From positions 1-33,760 of the forward strand of contig CAJULM010000030.1 in NCBI GenBank assembly GCA_910587285.1: 33,760 nt of DNA. The letters are read 5' to 3'. A program made the position numbers and the translations under genes. The notes beneath the pieces are model-generated. The model was not told where the DNA came from. It searched no databases and saw only the letters and a program-made list of their open reading frames with translations. How positions within the stretch are numbered: the first letter of the stretch is position 1; the number at the start of each line of letters is the position of its first letter. This stretch comes from an uncultured Oscillospiraceae bacterium (GTDB lineage Bacteria; Bacillota; Clostridia; Oscillospirales; Oscillospiraceae). Positions 1 through 5,992 of this stretch are shown here, piece after piece.

Positions 1-209
1 TCAGCGCCGCTATGTCGTTGTTCTTGTTGGCGGTGTCCACGCAGTCATTGACCGCAATATAGCGGACATTCTTCATTGGAAAGTAAATTTCTGTAAAATG
101 TCCCACCTTCAAATGGTCGCGGCCCAGCCGGGATAAATCCTTGGTGATTACCACATCAATTTTACCCGCTTCGATGTCGTCCAGCATACGATTAAAATCC
201 GGGCGGTCG
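1..209 (-). pseudogene. Serine recombinase of outer element, downstream fragment (interrupted)
   Basis: On the minus strand this reads as the middle of the resolvase domain of a large serine recombinase: FDRPDFNRMLDDIEAGK, then VVITKDLSRLGRDHL, then the YFPMKNVRYIAVND block and VDTANKNND. The roughly 55 residues before it, including the catalytic serine, are missing here. The frame runs into inner-element sequence upstream of position 210. The missing N-terminal part is found at 5568-5737 on the same strand, so one gene was split by insertion. The rest of the protein lies beyond the left edge of the window. As it stands it cannot make an active enzyme. The assignment to the serine recombinase family is firm, since the TKDLSRLGR motif is diagnostic. 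That the two pieces were once one gene is an inference from the matching junction. Confidence 0.9.
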
Positions 210-212
210 AAA

Positions 213-233
213 GACGGCGTTAGATAACGATAC
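213..233 (+). repeat. Left terminal inverted repeat of inner element
   Basis: The first 21 bases inside the inner element match the reverse complement of its other end (5546-5566) at 14 of 21 positions, including the block AGATA. It sits directly next to the broken recombinase codons and is a likely TnpX binding site. Confidence 0.65.
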
Positions 234-297
234 TTCTCAAAACACAAGAAAATCAATGGGTATGGACGGCAGGCAAGCATGGTATGTATGAAACAAA

Positions 298-340
298 AAA
301 GCGGTGTTCTCCGCCTCGCTTTGGCTGGGAACGCCGCTTT
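298..340 (-). terminator. Hairpin with minus-strand T-run
   Basis: AAAGCGGTGTTCTC at 298-311 pairs with GGGAACGCCGCTTT at 327-340 with two mismatches in 14. On the minus strand the stem is followed by TTTTTTG, the usual form of a Rho-independent terminator. It would stop leftward transcription from the inner element into the interrupted recombinase fragment. On the plus strand there is no T-run. Confidence 0.55.
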
Positions 341-360
341 ATGTGCTGAAAGGAGCAGAA

Positions 361-420
361 ATGACAGTATTTCATGTTGCGAAGAACACAAATTACACAG
401 TCATGTCCAACCATCATTAT
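361..420 (+). pseudogene. 5' remnant of an element replication-initiator/HTH gene
   Basis: An ATG at 361, preceded by AAAGGAGC, opens with MTVFHVAKNTNYTVMSNHH. This strongly resembles the start of the helix-turn-helix replication-initiator-like proteins found in many Clostridia conjugative and mobilizable elements (pattern YTVMSNHHL). After SNHH the similarity stops and the frame runs on into the promoter and start of the MarR gene. I read this as a truncated backbone gene, with the MarR-MATE cargo joined near position 415-420. The family resemblance is from memory, and the truncation point is an estimate. The fusion frame is open into marR, but MarR has its own promoter and ribosome site. 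Confidence 0.55.
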
Positions 421-438
421 GAGCTGGCGATAAAGGTC

Positions 439-467
439 TTGACAAATGCTCACTCGCGCTATATACT
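439..467 (+). promoter_or_regulatory. Promoter of the MarR gene
   Basis: TTGACA at 439-444 and TATACT at 462-467 are separated by exactly 17 bases, close to the sigma-A consensus. Transcription would begin about 20 bases before the MarR ribosome-binding site. Confidence 0.85.
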
Positions 468-480
468 TAGTTTACTAAGT
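465..480. promoter_or_regulatory. Palindromic operator overlapping the marR -10 box
   Basis: ACTTAG-TTTA-CTAAGT is a perfect inverted repeat with 6-base arms. It overlaps the end of the -10 box and the transcription start region, the classic place for MarR autorepression. A near copy occurs ahead of the MATE gene at 965-980. Confidence 0.75.
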
Positions 481-495
481 TTCGGAGGGGTGGCT

Positions 496-918
496 ATGAC
501 CCATAGCAAGTATGCAGCGCGTTATATCAGCAAATTATCAAACAAGCTGCGCAGGAAGATCGATGCTTTTTCCAGCAGAGAAAATCTGAGCGGTTCACAA
601 GGGCGGGTATTGCATTTTCTTTTAGCGCAGACCGGCGATGTCTTTCAAAAAGATATTGAAGAAGAATACAGTCTGCGTCCCCCAACTGCCACAGAACTGC
701 TGAAAAAGATGGAGCGTGACGGGCTAATTCATCGTGAAGCGATGCCAAACGACGCACGAATGAAAAGAATTATCGTCAGTGAAAAGGCGTTGCAATATAG
801 GGATGTAGTGGTAGCTGACATTACCCATCTGGAAGATGAATTGACCCGTGGTATTTCCAGTGCCGACATGGATACCTTTTTCAGCGTGATTGAAAAAATG
901 CTGGATAATATCTCCTGA
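496..918 (+). CDS. MarR-family transcriptional regulator
   Basis: A 140-residue winged-helix protein. The open frame extends further upstream, but the ATG at 496 is preceded by GGAGGGG at good spacing and lies downstream of the promoter, so MTHSKYAARYI is the chosen start. Length and layout fit MarR: an N-terminal dimerisation helix, then a recognition region around LRPPTATELLKKMERDGLIHREAMPNDARMK, where the PNDARMK wing corresponds to the family D-x-R-x-K wing signature. MarR proteins are usually repressors released by small aromatic or phenolic ligands, and often control the neighbouring efflux pump. Here the MATE exporter follows after 76 bases, and both genes carry similar palindromes upstream. 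The natural ligand cannot be told from sequence. It is cargo of the inner element. Confidence 0.92.
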   Translation: MTHSKYAARYISKLSNKLRRKIDAFSSRENLSGSQGRVLHFLLAQTGDVFQKDIEEEYSLRPPTATELLKKMERDGLIHREAMPNDARMKRIIVSEKALQYRDVVVADITHLEDELTRGISSADMDTFFSVIEKMLDNIS

Positions 919-920
919 AC

Positions 921-953
921 GATTAGGCTGCCGAATTTACCGGCAGCCTAATC
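921..953. other. Strong hairpin between marR and the MATE gene
   Basis: GATTAGGCTGCCG (921-933) and CGGCAGCCTAATC (941-953) are perfect 13-base inverted arms with a 7-base loop, just after the marR stop. No T-run follows in either direction, so it is a weak terminator at best. It may limit read-through or protect the marR mRNA end. Confidence 0.6.
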
Positions 954-964
954 CCCTCCCAAAA

Positions 965-980
965 ACTTAGGAAACTAATA
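965..980. promoter_or_regulatory. Second MarR operator-like site ahead of the MATE gene
   Basis: ACTTAG-GAAA-CTAATA repeats the marR palindrome ACTTAG-TTTA-CTAAGT with 10 of 12 arm bases matching. It lies 14 bases before the MATE start, suggesting that the same regulator controls both genes. Confidence 0.6.
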
Positions 981-994
981 TTTGAGGTGATATT

Positions 995-2341
995 ATGAAT
1001 GAAAAACCTGTTGATTACCTGAATGGGAAGTTGTTTCCCATGATACTCAAATTTTCCGCACCGGCGGCTATTTCGCTGCTGGTAACGGCTGTTTACAATA
1101 TTGTGGACAGAATATTTGTTGGCAATTTCAACGGTACTTCTGCTCTGGCCGGTCTGTCCGTCTGCTTCCCGCTGTCCTACATGATGATGGCATTTGCGCT
1201 GATGTGCAGTGCGGGCGGTTCCACTTTTTTCAGCTTGTTTTCAGGGCAGGATGAGCCTGACAAAATGAACAAATCCTTTGGCAACGCTTTTGTATTGGTT
1301 TGCATATTTGAAATTGCACTGAGTGTTTTGCTGCTCCTGTTTCCAAACCCTTTTCTAAAACTTTTTGGAGTAACGGAAACCTCCTACCCCTTTGCAATTC
1401 TTTACTATCGAATTGTGGCTTTGGGCTGTCTTTTTCAAGGGTTATCCCAACTGTTCTGCGACTTTGTCCGCGTTTCCGGCAAGCCGATTTTGGGAATGTG
1501 CGTAACCGGCATAGGTGCAGTTACAAACATCATTCTGGATGCTGTGTTTATCATCATCTTTGATTGGGGCGTTGCCGGGGCTGCCGCCGCAACCGTGATT
1601 GGACAAATCTTTTCCACCCTTTTCGGTGCATATCTCGTATTTGGGAACCGAACGCTGGTTTGCATTTCTAAACAAATTTTTCGCTTAGACAAGAAACTGT
1701 GTATACAAATCATTTCCTGCGGTTTTGCTTTTTGGGTGGCACAAATGGCGATGGGATTTATCAGCCTTGTTTATAACAGCCAGCTTGGGAAATATAACGG
1801 AGACGCTGCCATCAGTGTTTACGCTGTGGTGTCCAGTATTATGACGTTTGTAATTATGCCCGCCAGCGGGATCAGTCAAGGCATTCAGCCTATTATCGGA
1901 AACAACTATGGCTCTGGAAACTACAAACGTGTTATGGAGACGCTGTATCAGGCAACCTTATTTTCTGTTTCCATCACCTGTATCATCTGGCTTGCGGTGC
2001 TGTTTTTCCCCAGACAAATCCTGGCGGCGTTTGGTGGGACGGAAGAAATGTTCCAAATCGGTGTTACCGGCTTGCGTATCAACTTCTGCATCACGCCTGT
2101 ATTGGGGTTTGTCATGCTGGCAACGACATTCTTCCAGTCCATCAACCGTCCTACCCCGTCTATTGTCATAACAGTATTGCGGCAGGTAGTTTTCCTTGTC
2201 CCATTTCTGTATATCTTCCCTGCGTTTTGGGATGTAAACGGCATCTTCTTCGCACAGCCCATCAGCGATATGCTGGCTACGCTTTTATCTTTGAACCTCG
2301 TTTGGAAAGAGAAAAAACATATGATGGCGCTCAAACGATAG
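995..2341 (+). CDS. MATE-family multidrug efflux transporter (inner element cargo)
   Basis: A 448-residue polytopic membrane protein of the MATE superfamily, the usual length for a 12-helix antiporter. The N-terminal signature is clear: a pattern of P(A/M)AISLLVTAVYNIVDRIFVG followed by the ALAG segment; a second half begins near residue 230 with the matching layout. MATE proteins exchange cationic drugs or organic solutes for Na+ or H+ across the cytoplasmic membrane. The start ATG at 995 has GAGGTGA at proper spacing. It follows the MarR gene and carries a MarR-like operator in its leader, so it is probably the regulated target. Codon use is AT-richer than the chromosomal MATE gene at 32230, consistent with transfer. 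Substrate is unknown. Confidence 0.93.
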   Translation: MNEKPVDYLNGKLFPMILKFSAPAAISLLVTAVYNIVDRIFVGNFNGTSALAGLSVCFPLSYMMMAFALMCSAGGSTFFSLFSGQDEPDKMNKSFGNAFVLVCIFEIALSVLLLLFPNPFLKLFGVTETSYPFAILYYRIVALGCLFQGLSQLFCDFVRVSGKPILGMCVTGIGAVTNIILDAVFIIIFDWGVAGAAAATVIGQIFSTLFGAYLVFGNRTLVCISKQIFRLDKKLCIQIISCGFAFWVAQMAMGFISLVYNSQLGKYNGDAAISVYAVVSSIMTFVIMPASGISQGIQPIIGNNYGSGNYKRVMETLYQATLFSVSITCIIWLAVLFFPRQILAAFGGTEEMFQIGVTGLRINFCITPVLGFVMLATTFFQSINRPTPSIVITVLRQVVFLVPFLYIFPAFWDVNGIFFAQPISDMLATLLSLNLVWKEKKHMMALKR

Positions 2342-2364
2342 TCATAGTCAATATGCTGAAAGCA

Positions 2365-2412
2365 ACCTGCCCAGCGGCAGTAAAGAAAAAAACCGCCGCT
2401 GGACAGGTCTTT
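2365..2412 (+). terminator. Terminator of the MATE gene
   Basis: ACCTGCCCAGCGGC (2365-2378) pairs with GCCGCTGGACAGGT (2395-2408) with one mismatch, and CTTTT follows. It lies 24 bases after the MATE stop and closes the marR-MATE cargo unit. Confidence 0.75.
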
Positions 2413-2503
2413 TCCTATGCTCCAAACAGTTTTTGTTGTGGCGGTTTCGACTTTGAGGCCGCTGCCCTTTTATTCTGTAAGCGGCTGACAGGAGGCAGCC
2501 GCT

Positions 2504-2611
2504 ATGAAACACATCGCTATTCAACACAATCTGACAGCCTTTGATTTGTCAAAAAAATCCCGGCCTCCACCGGGGACTATTGCGACCACGAGTATGTACT
2601 ATACAGTGTAG
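2504..2611 (+). CDS. Possible 35-residue leader peptide
   Basis: An ATG at 2504 opens a 35-codon frame starting MKHIAIQHNLTAFDLSKKS and ending in MYYTV. The ribosome site AGGAGG lies in the loop of a perfect 8-base hairpin (AGCGGCTG 2480-2487, CAGCCGCT 2496-2503) that abuts the start codon. A Rho-independent terminator follows 27 bases after the stop (2638-2671), ahead of the sigma-like gene. This arrangement resembles a leader peptide with attenuation, as known for tet(M) in Tn916. No family is recognised and coding is uncertain. A short stem with a minus-strand T-run overlaps the frame, which argues the other way. Confidence 0.4.
   Translation: MKHIAIQHNLTAFDLSKKSRPPPGTIATTSMYYTV
2551..2574 (-). 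terminator. Short minus-strand terminator-like hairpin
   Basis: CCCGG (2559-2563) and CCGGG (2570-2574) form a short stem which on the minus strand is followed by ATTTTTTT. The shape is that of a Rho-independent terminator, but no minus-strand gene is seen nearby, so it may be a relic. Confidence 0.35.
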
Positions 2612-2637
2612 GTTCTATACATTATTGTTCATCTTTT

Positions 2638-2671
2638 GCCCGGCGGGTTTCTGACCTGCCGGGCGGTTTTT
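2638..2671 (+). terminator. Terminator/attenuator upstream of sigma-like gene
   Basis: GCCCGGCGGGT (2638-2648) pairs with ACCTGCCGGGC (2654-2664) with one mismatch, followed by GGTTTTTG. It lies between the possible leader peptide and the sigma-like gene, so it could terminate or attenuate transcription into the mobility genes. Confidence 0.7.
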
Positions 2672-2723
2672 GTCGTTTCCTGCGGTCCGGAAATTTTTCT
2701 TTGATTTTTTCTCTGCGGAAAGC

Positions 2724-2741
2724 GGTTTTGCGCGCAAAACC
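2724..2741. promoter_or_regulatory. Perfect 18-base palindrome upstream of the sigma-like gene
   Basis: GGTTTTGCGCGCAAAACC is an uninterrupted perfect palindrome, 73 bases before the sigma-like start. It could be an operator for an element-encoded DNA-binding protein. Function is inferred from symmetry only. Confidence 0.4.
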
Positions 2742-2813
2742 TGTGCCGCTGAACGCTCTGTTAGCGGAAAGGGAAAGTACCACCACCATCCCCAACGGAA
2801 AGGGGGTGAGAAG

Positions 2814-3239
2814 ATGGAAACCACCCCCCGCGACTATGGCGAACGGTGCAGGTTTGACGCCTTTTGCAAGACCGTTTTGAAGCATGAGGCAATCGACTAC
2901 ATCCGGGAAATGAAACGGCGGGCCAGCCGGGAAACATCGCTGGAGCGTCTGCCGCAAGCGGCGATGGACAAGCTGTGTGCGATGGACAGTTACCCCAGCG
3001 ACAGGTATGTATTCTCGTACTGCGGCTGTGACTTGCCGATCAGAAGTCAACAAGTGGCCGACGCCTTTGCCGGTCTGCCGGAGCAGGAGCAAAGTATTTT
3101 GATTTTGCGCTTGGTTCTGGATTTGACGGACAGCGAGATTGGCGAGGCCCTGGGTCTGTCCCGGAGTGCCGTCCAGCGGCGCAGAACAAAATCGCTGAAT
3201 GTCCTGCGGGCAAAACTGACAGCGAGGAAAGGAGGTTAG
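2814..3239 (+). CDS. Sigma-70 region-4-like protein of transposon
   Basis: A 141-residue protein starting METTPRDYGERCRF at an ATG preceded by AAAGGGGGTGAG. The frame is open further upstream but lacks a better ribosome site. The C-terminal third is a sigma region 4-type helix-turn-helix: LPEQEQSILILRLVLDLTDSEIGEALGLSRSAVQRRRTKSL. The N-terminal part (FDAFCKTVLKHEAIDYIREMKRR) resembles the short sigma-like proteins of Tn916-type elements. It probably regulates element genes rather than serving as a general sigma factor, since a canonical region 2 is not evident. It sits 4 bases from the next gene and appears to be translated with it. Confidence 0.8.
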   Translation: METTPRDYGERCRFDAFCKTVLKHEAIDYIREMKRRASRETSLERLPQAAMDKLCAMDSYPSDRYVFSYCGCDLPIRSQQVADAFAGLPEQEQSILILRLVLDLTDSEIGEALGLSRSAVQRRRTKSLNVLRAKLTARKGG

Positions 3240-3243
3240 CGCC

Positions 3244-3480
3244 ATGAAGCGCCGGAACTACAAGGGCCGTGAATTGCTGCCGCTGGCGGTGAGCGATGCG
3301 GCCCAAGCTGGGGATGCTGATGCCGTGGGGCAGGTCTTGCGATACTACGAGGGCTACATAAACAAGCTCTGTACCCGGACGGTCTACGACGAAAACGGCT
3401 GTCCCCACGCCTGCCTGGACGAGTACATGAAAAGCCGTCTGGAAAACAAGCTCATCCGTGCCATTCTCGGTGTGAACTGA
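3244..3480 (+). CDS. Small helix-turn-helix conjugative-transposon protein
   Basis: A 78-residue protein that starts MKRRNYKGRELLPLAVSDAAQAGD. It belongs to the short HTH-domain proteins that follow the sigma-like gene in Tn916/Tn4451-type elements; typical features are the basic N-terminus, an AAQAGDADAVGQVLRYYEGYI helix pair, and a C-terminal LENKLIRAIL. The start ATG is preceded by AAAGGAGG within the end of the sigma-like gene, so the two are an operon. The role is probably in element regulation, but is not established from sequence. Confidence 0.75.
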   Translation: MKRRNYKGRELLPLAVSDAAQAGDADAVGQVLRYYEGYINKLCTRTVYDENGCPHACLDEYMKSRLENKLIRAILGVN

Positions 3481-3570
3481 TAACCGGCCCCGGTGGGAGG
3501 AACAGCTTACCCTTTCCCTGTTTCTCCCGCCTGCGGGCCTTGTCCTGCGTTTTGGAAAGGGGGAACATCT

Positions 3571-3738
3571 TTGCCGAAAAATCAGCGTGAAGTCACCATG
3601 ACGGAGTATCAAATCAGCAAAACGACCTATCTTGTCTGTGCTTCATCCAGCGACCGGGCCACGGACAGTTTGGACAGGAAAATCCGAAAACTTATCAAAA
3701 AGGACATGAAACAATGCAGAATATTTGACAAACAGTGA
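3571..3738 (+). CDS. tnpW: TnpW-family small transposon protein
   Basis: A protein of about 55 residues containing MTEYQISKTTYLVCASSSD and ending RKIRKLIKKDMKQCRIFDKQ. The pattern, a short beta-rich start followed by a basic RKLIKKD helix, matches the small TnpW-like proteins encoded next to tnpX in Tn4451-type elements. I chose a TTG start at 3571 because GAAAGGGGG lies 8 bases upstream; an ATG at 3598 (46 residues) lacks a ribosome site. Its biochemical role is unknown. It precedes the recombinase gene by 88 bases, which hold a separate promoter. Confidence 0.6.
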   Translation: MPKNQREVTMTEYQISKTTYLVCASSSDRATDSLDRKIRKLIKKDMKQCRIFDKQ

Positions 3739-3747
3739 ATTTTTGAG

Positions 3748-3776
3748 CTGACACGGGCGGCGGTTTGTGGTAAAAT
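3748..3776 (+). promoter_or_regulatory. Promoter of the TnpX-like gene
   Basis: CTGACA (3748-3753) and TAAAAT (3771-3776) are 17 bases apart, 50 bases before the recombinase start. One mismatch to consensus in each box. Confidence 0.6.
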
Positions 3777-3826
3777 GGCATCAGTACATAACCATGCTTG
3801 CCTGCCGCCGGAAAGGAGGACTAACC

Positions 3827-5503
3827 ATGTTGCAGGCAGGCAAAATCACCGCCCTCTATTGCAGGTTGAGCCAAGAGGATATGCAGGCCGGGGAGAGCGA
3901 GAGCATCCAAAATCAAAAGCTGATTTTACAACGGTACGCTGATGAACATTTTTTCCTGAACACCCGCTTTTTCGTGGATGATGGGTTTTCTGGGGTCAGC
4001 TTTGAGCGTGAGGGGCTTCAAGCCATGCTGCGTGAAGTTGAAGCCGGAAATGTGGCGACGGTCATTACCAAGGACTTATCCCGTTTGGGCCGGAATTATC
4101 TGAAAACCGGGGAGCTTATTGAAATCATTTTCCCGGAGTACGATGTGCGCTATATCGCCATCAATGACGGTGTGGACACAGCGAGGGAAGATAACGAGTT
4201 TACCCCTCTGAGGAATTGGTTCAATGAGTTTTACGCCCGCGACACATCCAAGAAAATCCGGGCTGTCAAGCAGGCCAAGGCCCAGCGGGGAGAGCGTGTT
4301 AATGGAGAAGTACCGTATGGCTATCTGGCAGACTCGGATGACCGCAATCACCTTATCCCAGACCCAGAAACGGCCCATGTTGTCAAGCAAATTTTCGCGA
4401 TGTATGTGCGGGGCGACCGTATCTGTGAAATTCAAAACTGGCTGCGGGATAATGAGATTTTGACGGTTGGCGAACTGCGCTACCGCAGAAAAGGCGGAAA
4501 GAAATTTCCTCGCCCCCAGCTTAACGCCTGGTATACTTGGCCGGACAAAACGCTGTATGACATCCTCACCCGGCAGGAGTATTTGGGACATACCATCACA
4601 GCGAAAACCTACAAGGTGTCCTATAAGTCCAAAAAGACACGGAAAAATCCAGAGGACAAGCGGTATTTCTTTCCCAACACTCACGAACCGTTGGTTGACG
4701 AGGAAACCTTTGCCCTTGCTCAAAAGCGCATCGCCACCCGTCACCGGCCCACAAAATCGGAGGAAATCGACCTGTTTTCGGGGATGCTGTTCTGTGGGGA
4801 CTGCGGCTACAAAATGTATCTTCAAAAGGGCGCCGGAACACCGGAGAGGAAGCACGCTTACACCTGTGGCAACTACCGCAACCGGGCCAGAAACGATTTT
4901 CTCTGCACAACGCATTACATCCGCAAAAGCATTTTGAAAGAACTTGTCCTTGCCGATTTACAGCGGGTTTTGGCCTATGTGAAGGAGCATGAGCAGGAGT
5001 TTGTTCGTACCGCCTCCGAGTGTGGGGAGCAGGCCGCGCAAAAGGCCCTTGCCCAGCAGCGGAAAGAACTGGACAAGGCAGAACGCCGGATGGATGAACT
5101 TAATCTATTGTTCCGCAAACTTTACGAGGACATGGCCTTGGGCCGCTTGTCGAATGAGCAGTTTGCGCTTCTGACCTCCGGCTATGAGGACGAGAAAGCG
5201 GCGCTGACGAAACGGGCGGCGGAACTTCGGCAAAAGATTGACACCGCCGCCGAGCGTGGGGCGGATGTGAAGCGGTTTGTTGGTCTGGTGCGCCGGTACT
5301 CGGAGATCAGCGAACTGACCTATGAGAATGTCCATGAGTTTATTGACCGCATTTTAGTCCATGAGCTGGACAGAGAAACCAACACACGGAAAATCGAAAT
5401 CTTTTACAGCTTCGTGGGCAAGGTGGACAGCGGCGATGAACCGACGGAAAGCATATCCTATTTCCGGCAGATTGGCGCTGATGTCAAGAGTTTTGCCGTC
5501 TGA
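3827..5503 (+). CDS. tnpX: TnpX-like large serine recombinase of inner element
   Basis: A 558-residue large serine recombinase. The start ATG at 3827 follows GGAAAGGAGGA; upstream in-frame codons lack such a site. Order of parts: resolvase domain with the catalytic serine at about residue 15 in ALYCRLSQED, then VDDGFSGVSFERE, ITKDLSRLGRNYL and the YDVRYIAINDGVD block; the recombinase domain with RGERVNGEVPYGYL; a zinc beta-ribbon (LFCGDCGYKMY ... CGNYRNRARNDFLC); a coiled-coil stretch rich in K, E and R near residues 405-475; and a C-terminal DUF4368-like tail (EFIDRILVHELD). This family catalyses precise excision and insertion of Tn4451-type transposons through 2-base cores. All catalytic motifs are present, so it is likely active and is the natural agent for the surrounding inverted ends. 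Confidence 0.95.
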   Translation: MLQAGKITALYCRLSQEDMQAGESESIQNQKLILQRYADEHFFLNTRFFVDDGFSGVSFEREGLQAMLREVEAGNVATVITKDLSRLGRNYLKTGELIEIIFPEYDVRYIAINDGVDTAREDNEFTPLRNWFNEFYARDTSKKIRAVKQAKAQRGERVNGEVPYGYLADSDDRNHLIPDPETAHVVKQIFAMYVRGDRICEIQNWLRDNEILTVGELRYRRKGGKKFPRPQLNAWYTWPDKTLYDILTRQEYLGHTITAKTYKVSYKSKKTRKNPEDKRYFFPNTHEPLVDEETFALAQKRIATRHRPTKSEEIDLFSGMLFCGDCGYKMYLQKGAGTPERKHAYTCGNYRNRARNDFLCTTHYIRKSILKELVLADLQRVLAYVKEHEQEFVRTASECGEQAAQKALAQQRKELDKAERRMDELNLLFRKLYEDMALGRLSNEQFALLTSGYEDEKAALTKRAAELRQKIDTAAERGADVKRFVGLVRRYSEISELTYENVHEFIDRILVHELDRETNTRKIEIFYSFVGKVDSGDEPTESISYFRQIGADVKSFAV

Positions 5504-5513
5504 TAATACAAAA

Positions 5514-5567
5514 TGCTGGGGTAAGACAGCGCGCCATCTTTTATGGTTACGCTATCTTACCCCAGCA
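5514..5567. other. 18-base inverted repeat at the right end of inner element
   Basis: TGCTGGGGTAAGACAGCG (5514-5531) and CGCTATCTTACCCCAGCA (5550-5567) are inverted copies with one mismatch and an 18-base loop, just after tnpX. The outer arm is the element end itself, so the repeat doubles a probable recombinase site. On the minus strand it is followed by TTTTGTATT and could also end leftward transcription. Confidence 0.75.
5546..5566 (-). repeat. Right terminal inverted repeat of inner element
   Basis: Read on the minus strand, GCTGGGGTAAGATAGCGTAAC matches the left end (213-233) at 14 of 21 positions. It directly follows the last intact codons of the interrupted recombinase. Confidence 0.65.
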
Positions 5568-5737
5568 AAATTAAGGCCGCTCCATCCGTCGTCAACGTAA
5601 ACCTCCACCACCAAAAAACCATGCTCTCTGGCATATTGATTTAGCATGGCCTTTTGCGTCTTAATGCTCTCGCTGTCCCCCTGCGCCATATCGTCTTTCG
5701 ACAGGCGGCAGTAGAGGGCTGTCCGTAAAACGCTCAC
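5568..5737 (-). pseudogene. Serine recombinase of outer element, N-terminal fragment (interrupted)
   Basis: The 5' part of a large serine recombinase. It starts with GTG at 5737, right after the stop of the preceding gene, with AAGGAGG inside that gene's end. It encodes SVLRTALYCRLSKDDMAQG with the catalytic serine at residue 13, then ALYCRLS-type resolvase sequence through VYVDDGWSGLNF. After F the frame enters the inner element and stops within four codons. The continuation (DRPDFNRML) is at 1-209. A 60-residue stub cannot recombine DNA. If the inner element were excised at its AAA/TTT core, the frame would be restored across the junction as GLNF-DRPDF, exactly the family pattern. Whether the rest of the gene beyond the window is intact is not visible. 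Confidence 0.9.
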
Positions 5738-5929
5738 TCAAATGACCTCCTTTGTCTGATTTCTGCCCTCATTGTAATGCGTATCTTTCACATTCTCAAA
5801 GGTGCGAACGGGGCATTTCCCATGCCGTACCGCATCCACCAGCAGGGAGATGAATACCTCCCGCATATCTGCGGTGCCCGAATAGACCGGCTGCACCTTT
5901 ATCGTCGGGCGTGTGACCTTTTTTGCCAT
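5738..5929 (-). CDS. Small mobile-element protein upstream of the recombinase
   Basis: A 63-residue protein, MAKKVTRPTIKVQPVYSGTA... ending KDTHYNEGRNQTKEVI. The frame is open further upstream, but the ATG at 5929 has GGGAGGA at 9 bases and is preferred. Its stop codon directly abuts the GTG start of the split recombinase, and the recombinase ribosome site lies within its last codons, so the two were translationally linked. Proteins of this type often sit just ahead of large serine recombinases in Clostridia elements. Function is not known to me; a directionality factor or accessory role is a guess from position. Confidence 0.65.
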   Translation of the reverse strand: MAKKVTRPTIKVQPVYSGTADMREVFISLLVDAVRHGKCPVRTFENVKDTHYNEGRNQTKEVI

Positions 5930-5992
5930 AACCGTATATCCTCCCATCAAAGGCAAAGGGGGAGCGCCCGTAGGCGTTCCCCCTCATAAACA

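Larger units (their letters stand above)
210..5570 (+). mobile_element. Inner TnpX-type transposon, about 5.36 kb, inserted in a recombinase gene
   Basis: The element is bounded by imperfect inverted ends: GACGGCGTTAGATAACGATAC at 213-233 and, on the minus strand, GCTGGGGTAAGATAGCGTAAC at 5566-5546, which match at 14 of 21 positions. The triplet AAA lies at both junctions (210-212 and within 5567-5570). Joining the outer flanks across one AAA gives codons for N-F-D-R-P, which restores the interrupted recombinase in frame. Content on the plus strand: rep remnant, MarR, MATE, sigma-like, HTH, TnpW-like and TnpX-like genes. This layout resembles Tn4451/Tn4453-type elements, whose TnpX excises them precisely as circles. 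The MarR-MATE part is visibly more AT-rich than its surroundings, which suggests separate acquisition of the cargo. Exact ends are uncertain by about three bases because of the shared A run. Confidence 0.85.

Noticed and set aside
304..495. Longer start of the MarR frame giving a 204-residue protein
   Set aside because: The extra codons include the marR promoter, its operator and a truncated rep gene start. The ATG at 496 has its own strong ribosome site and matches the family length.
3725..3776. TTGACA at 3725 as -35 box of the tnpX promoter
   Set aside because: It is 40 bases from the TAAAAT -10 box. CTGACA at 3748 has the right 17-base spacing.
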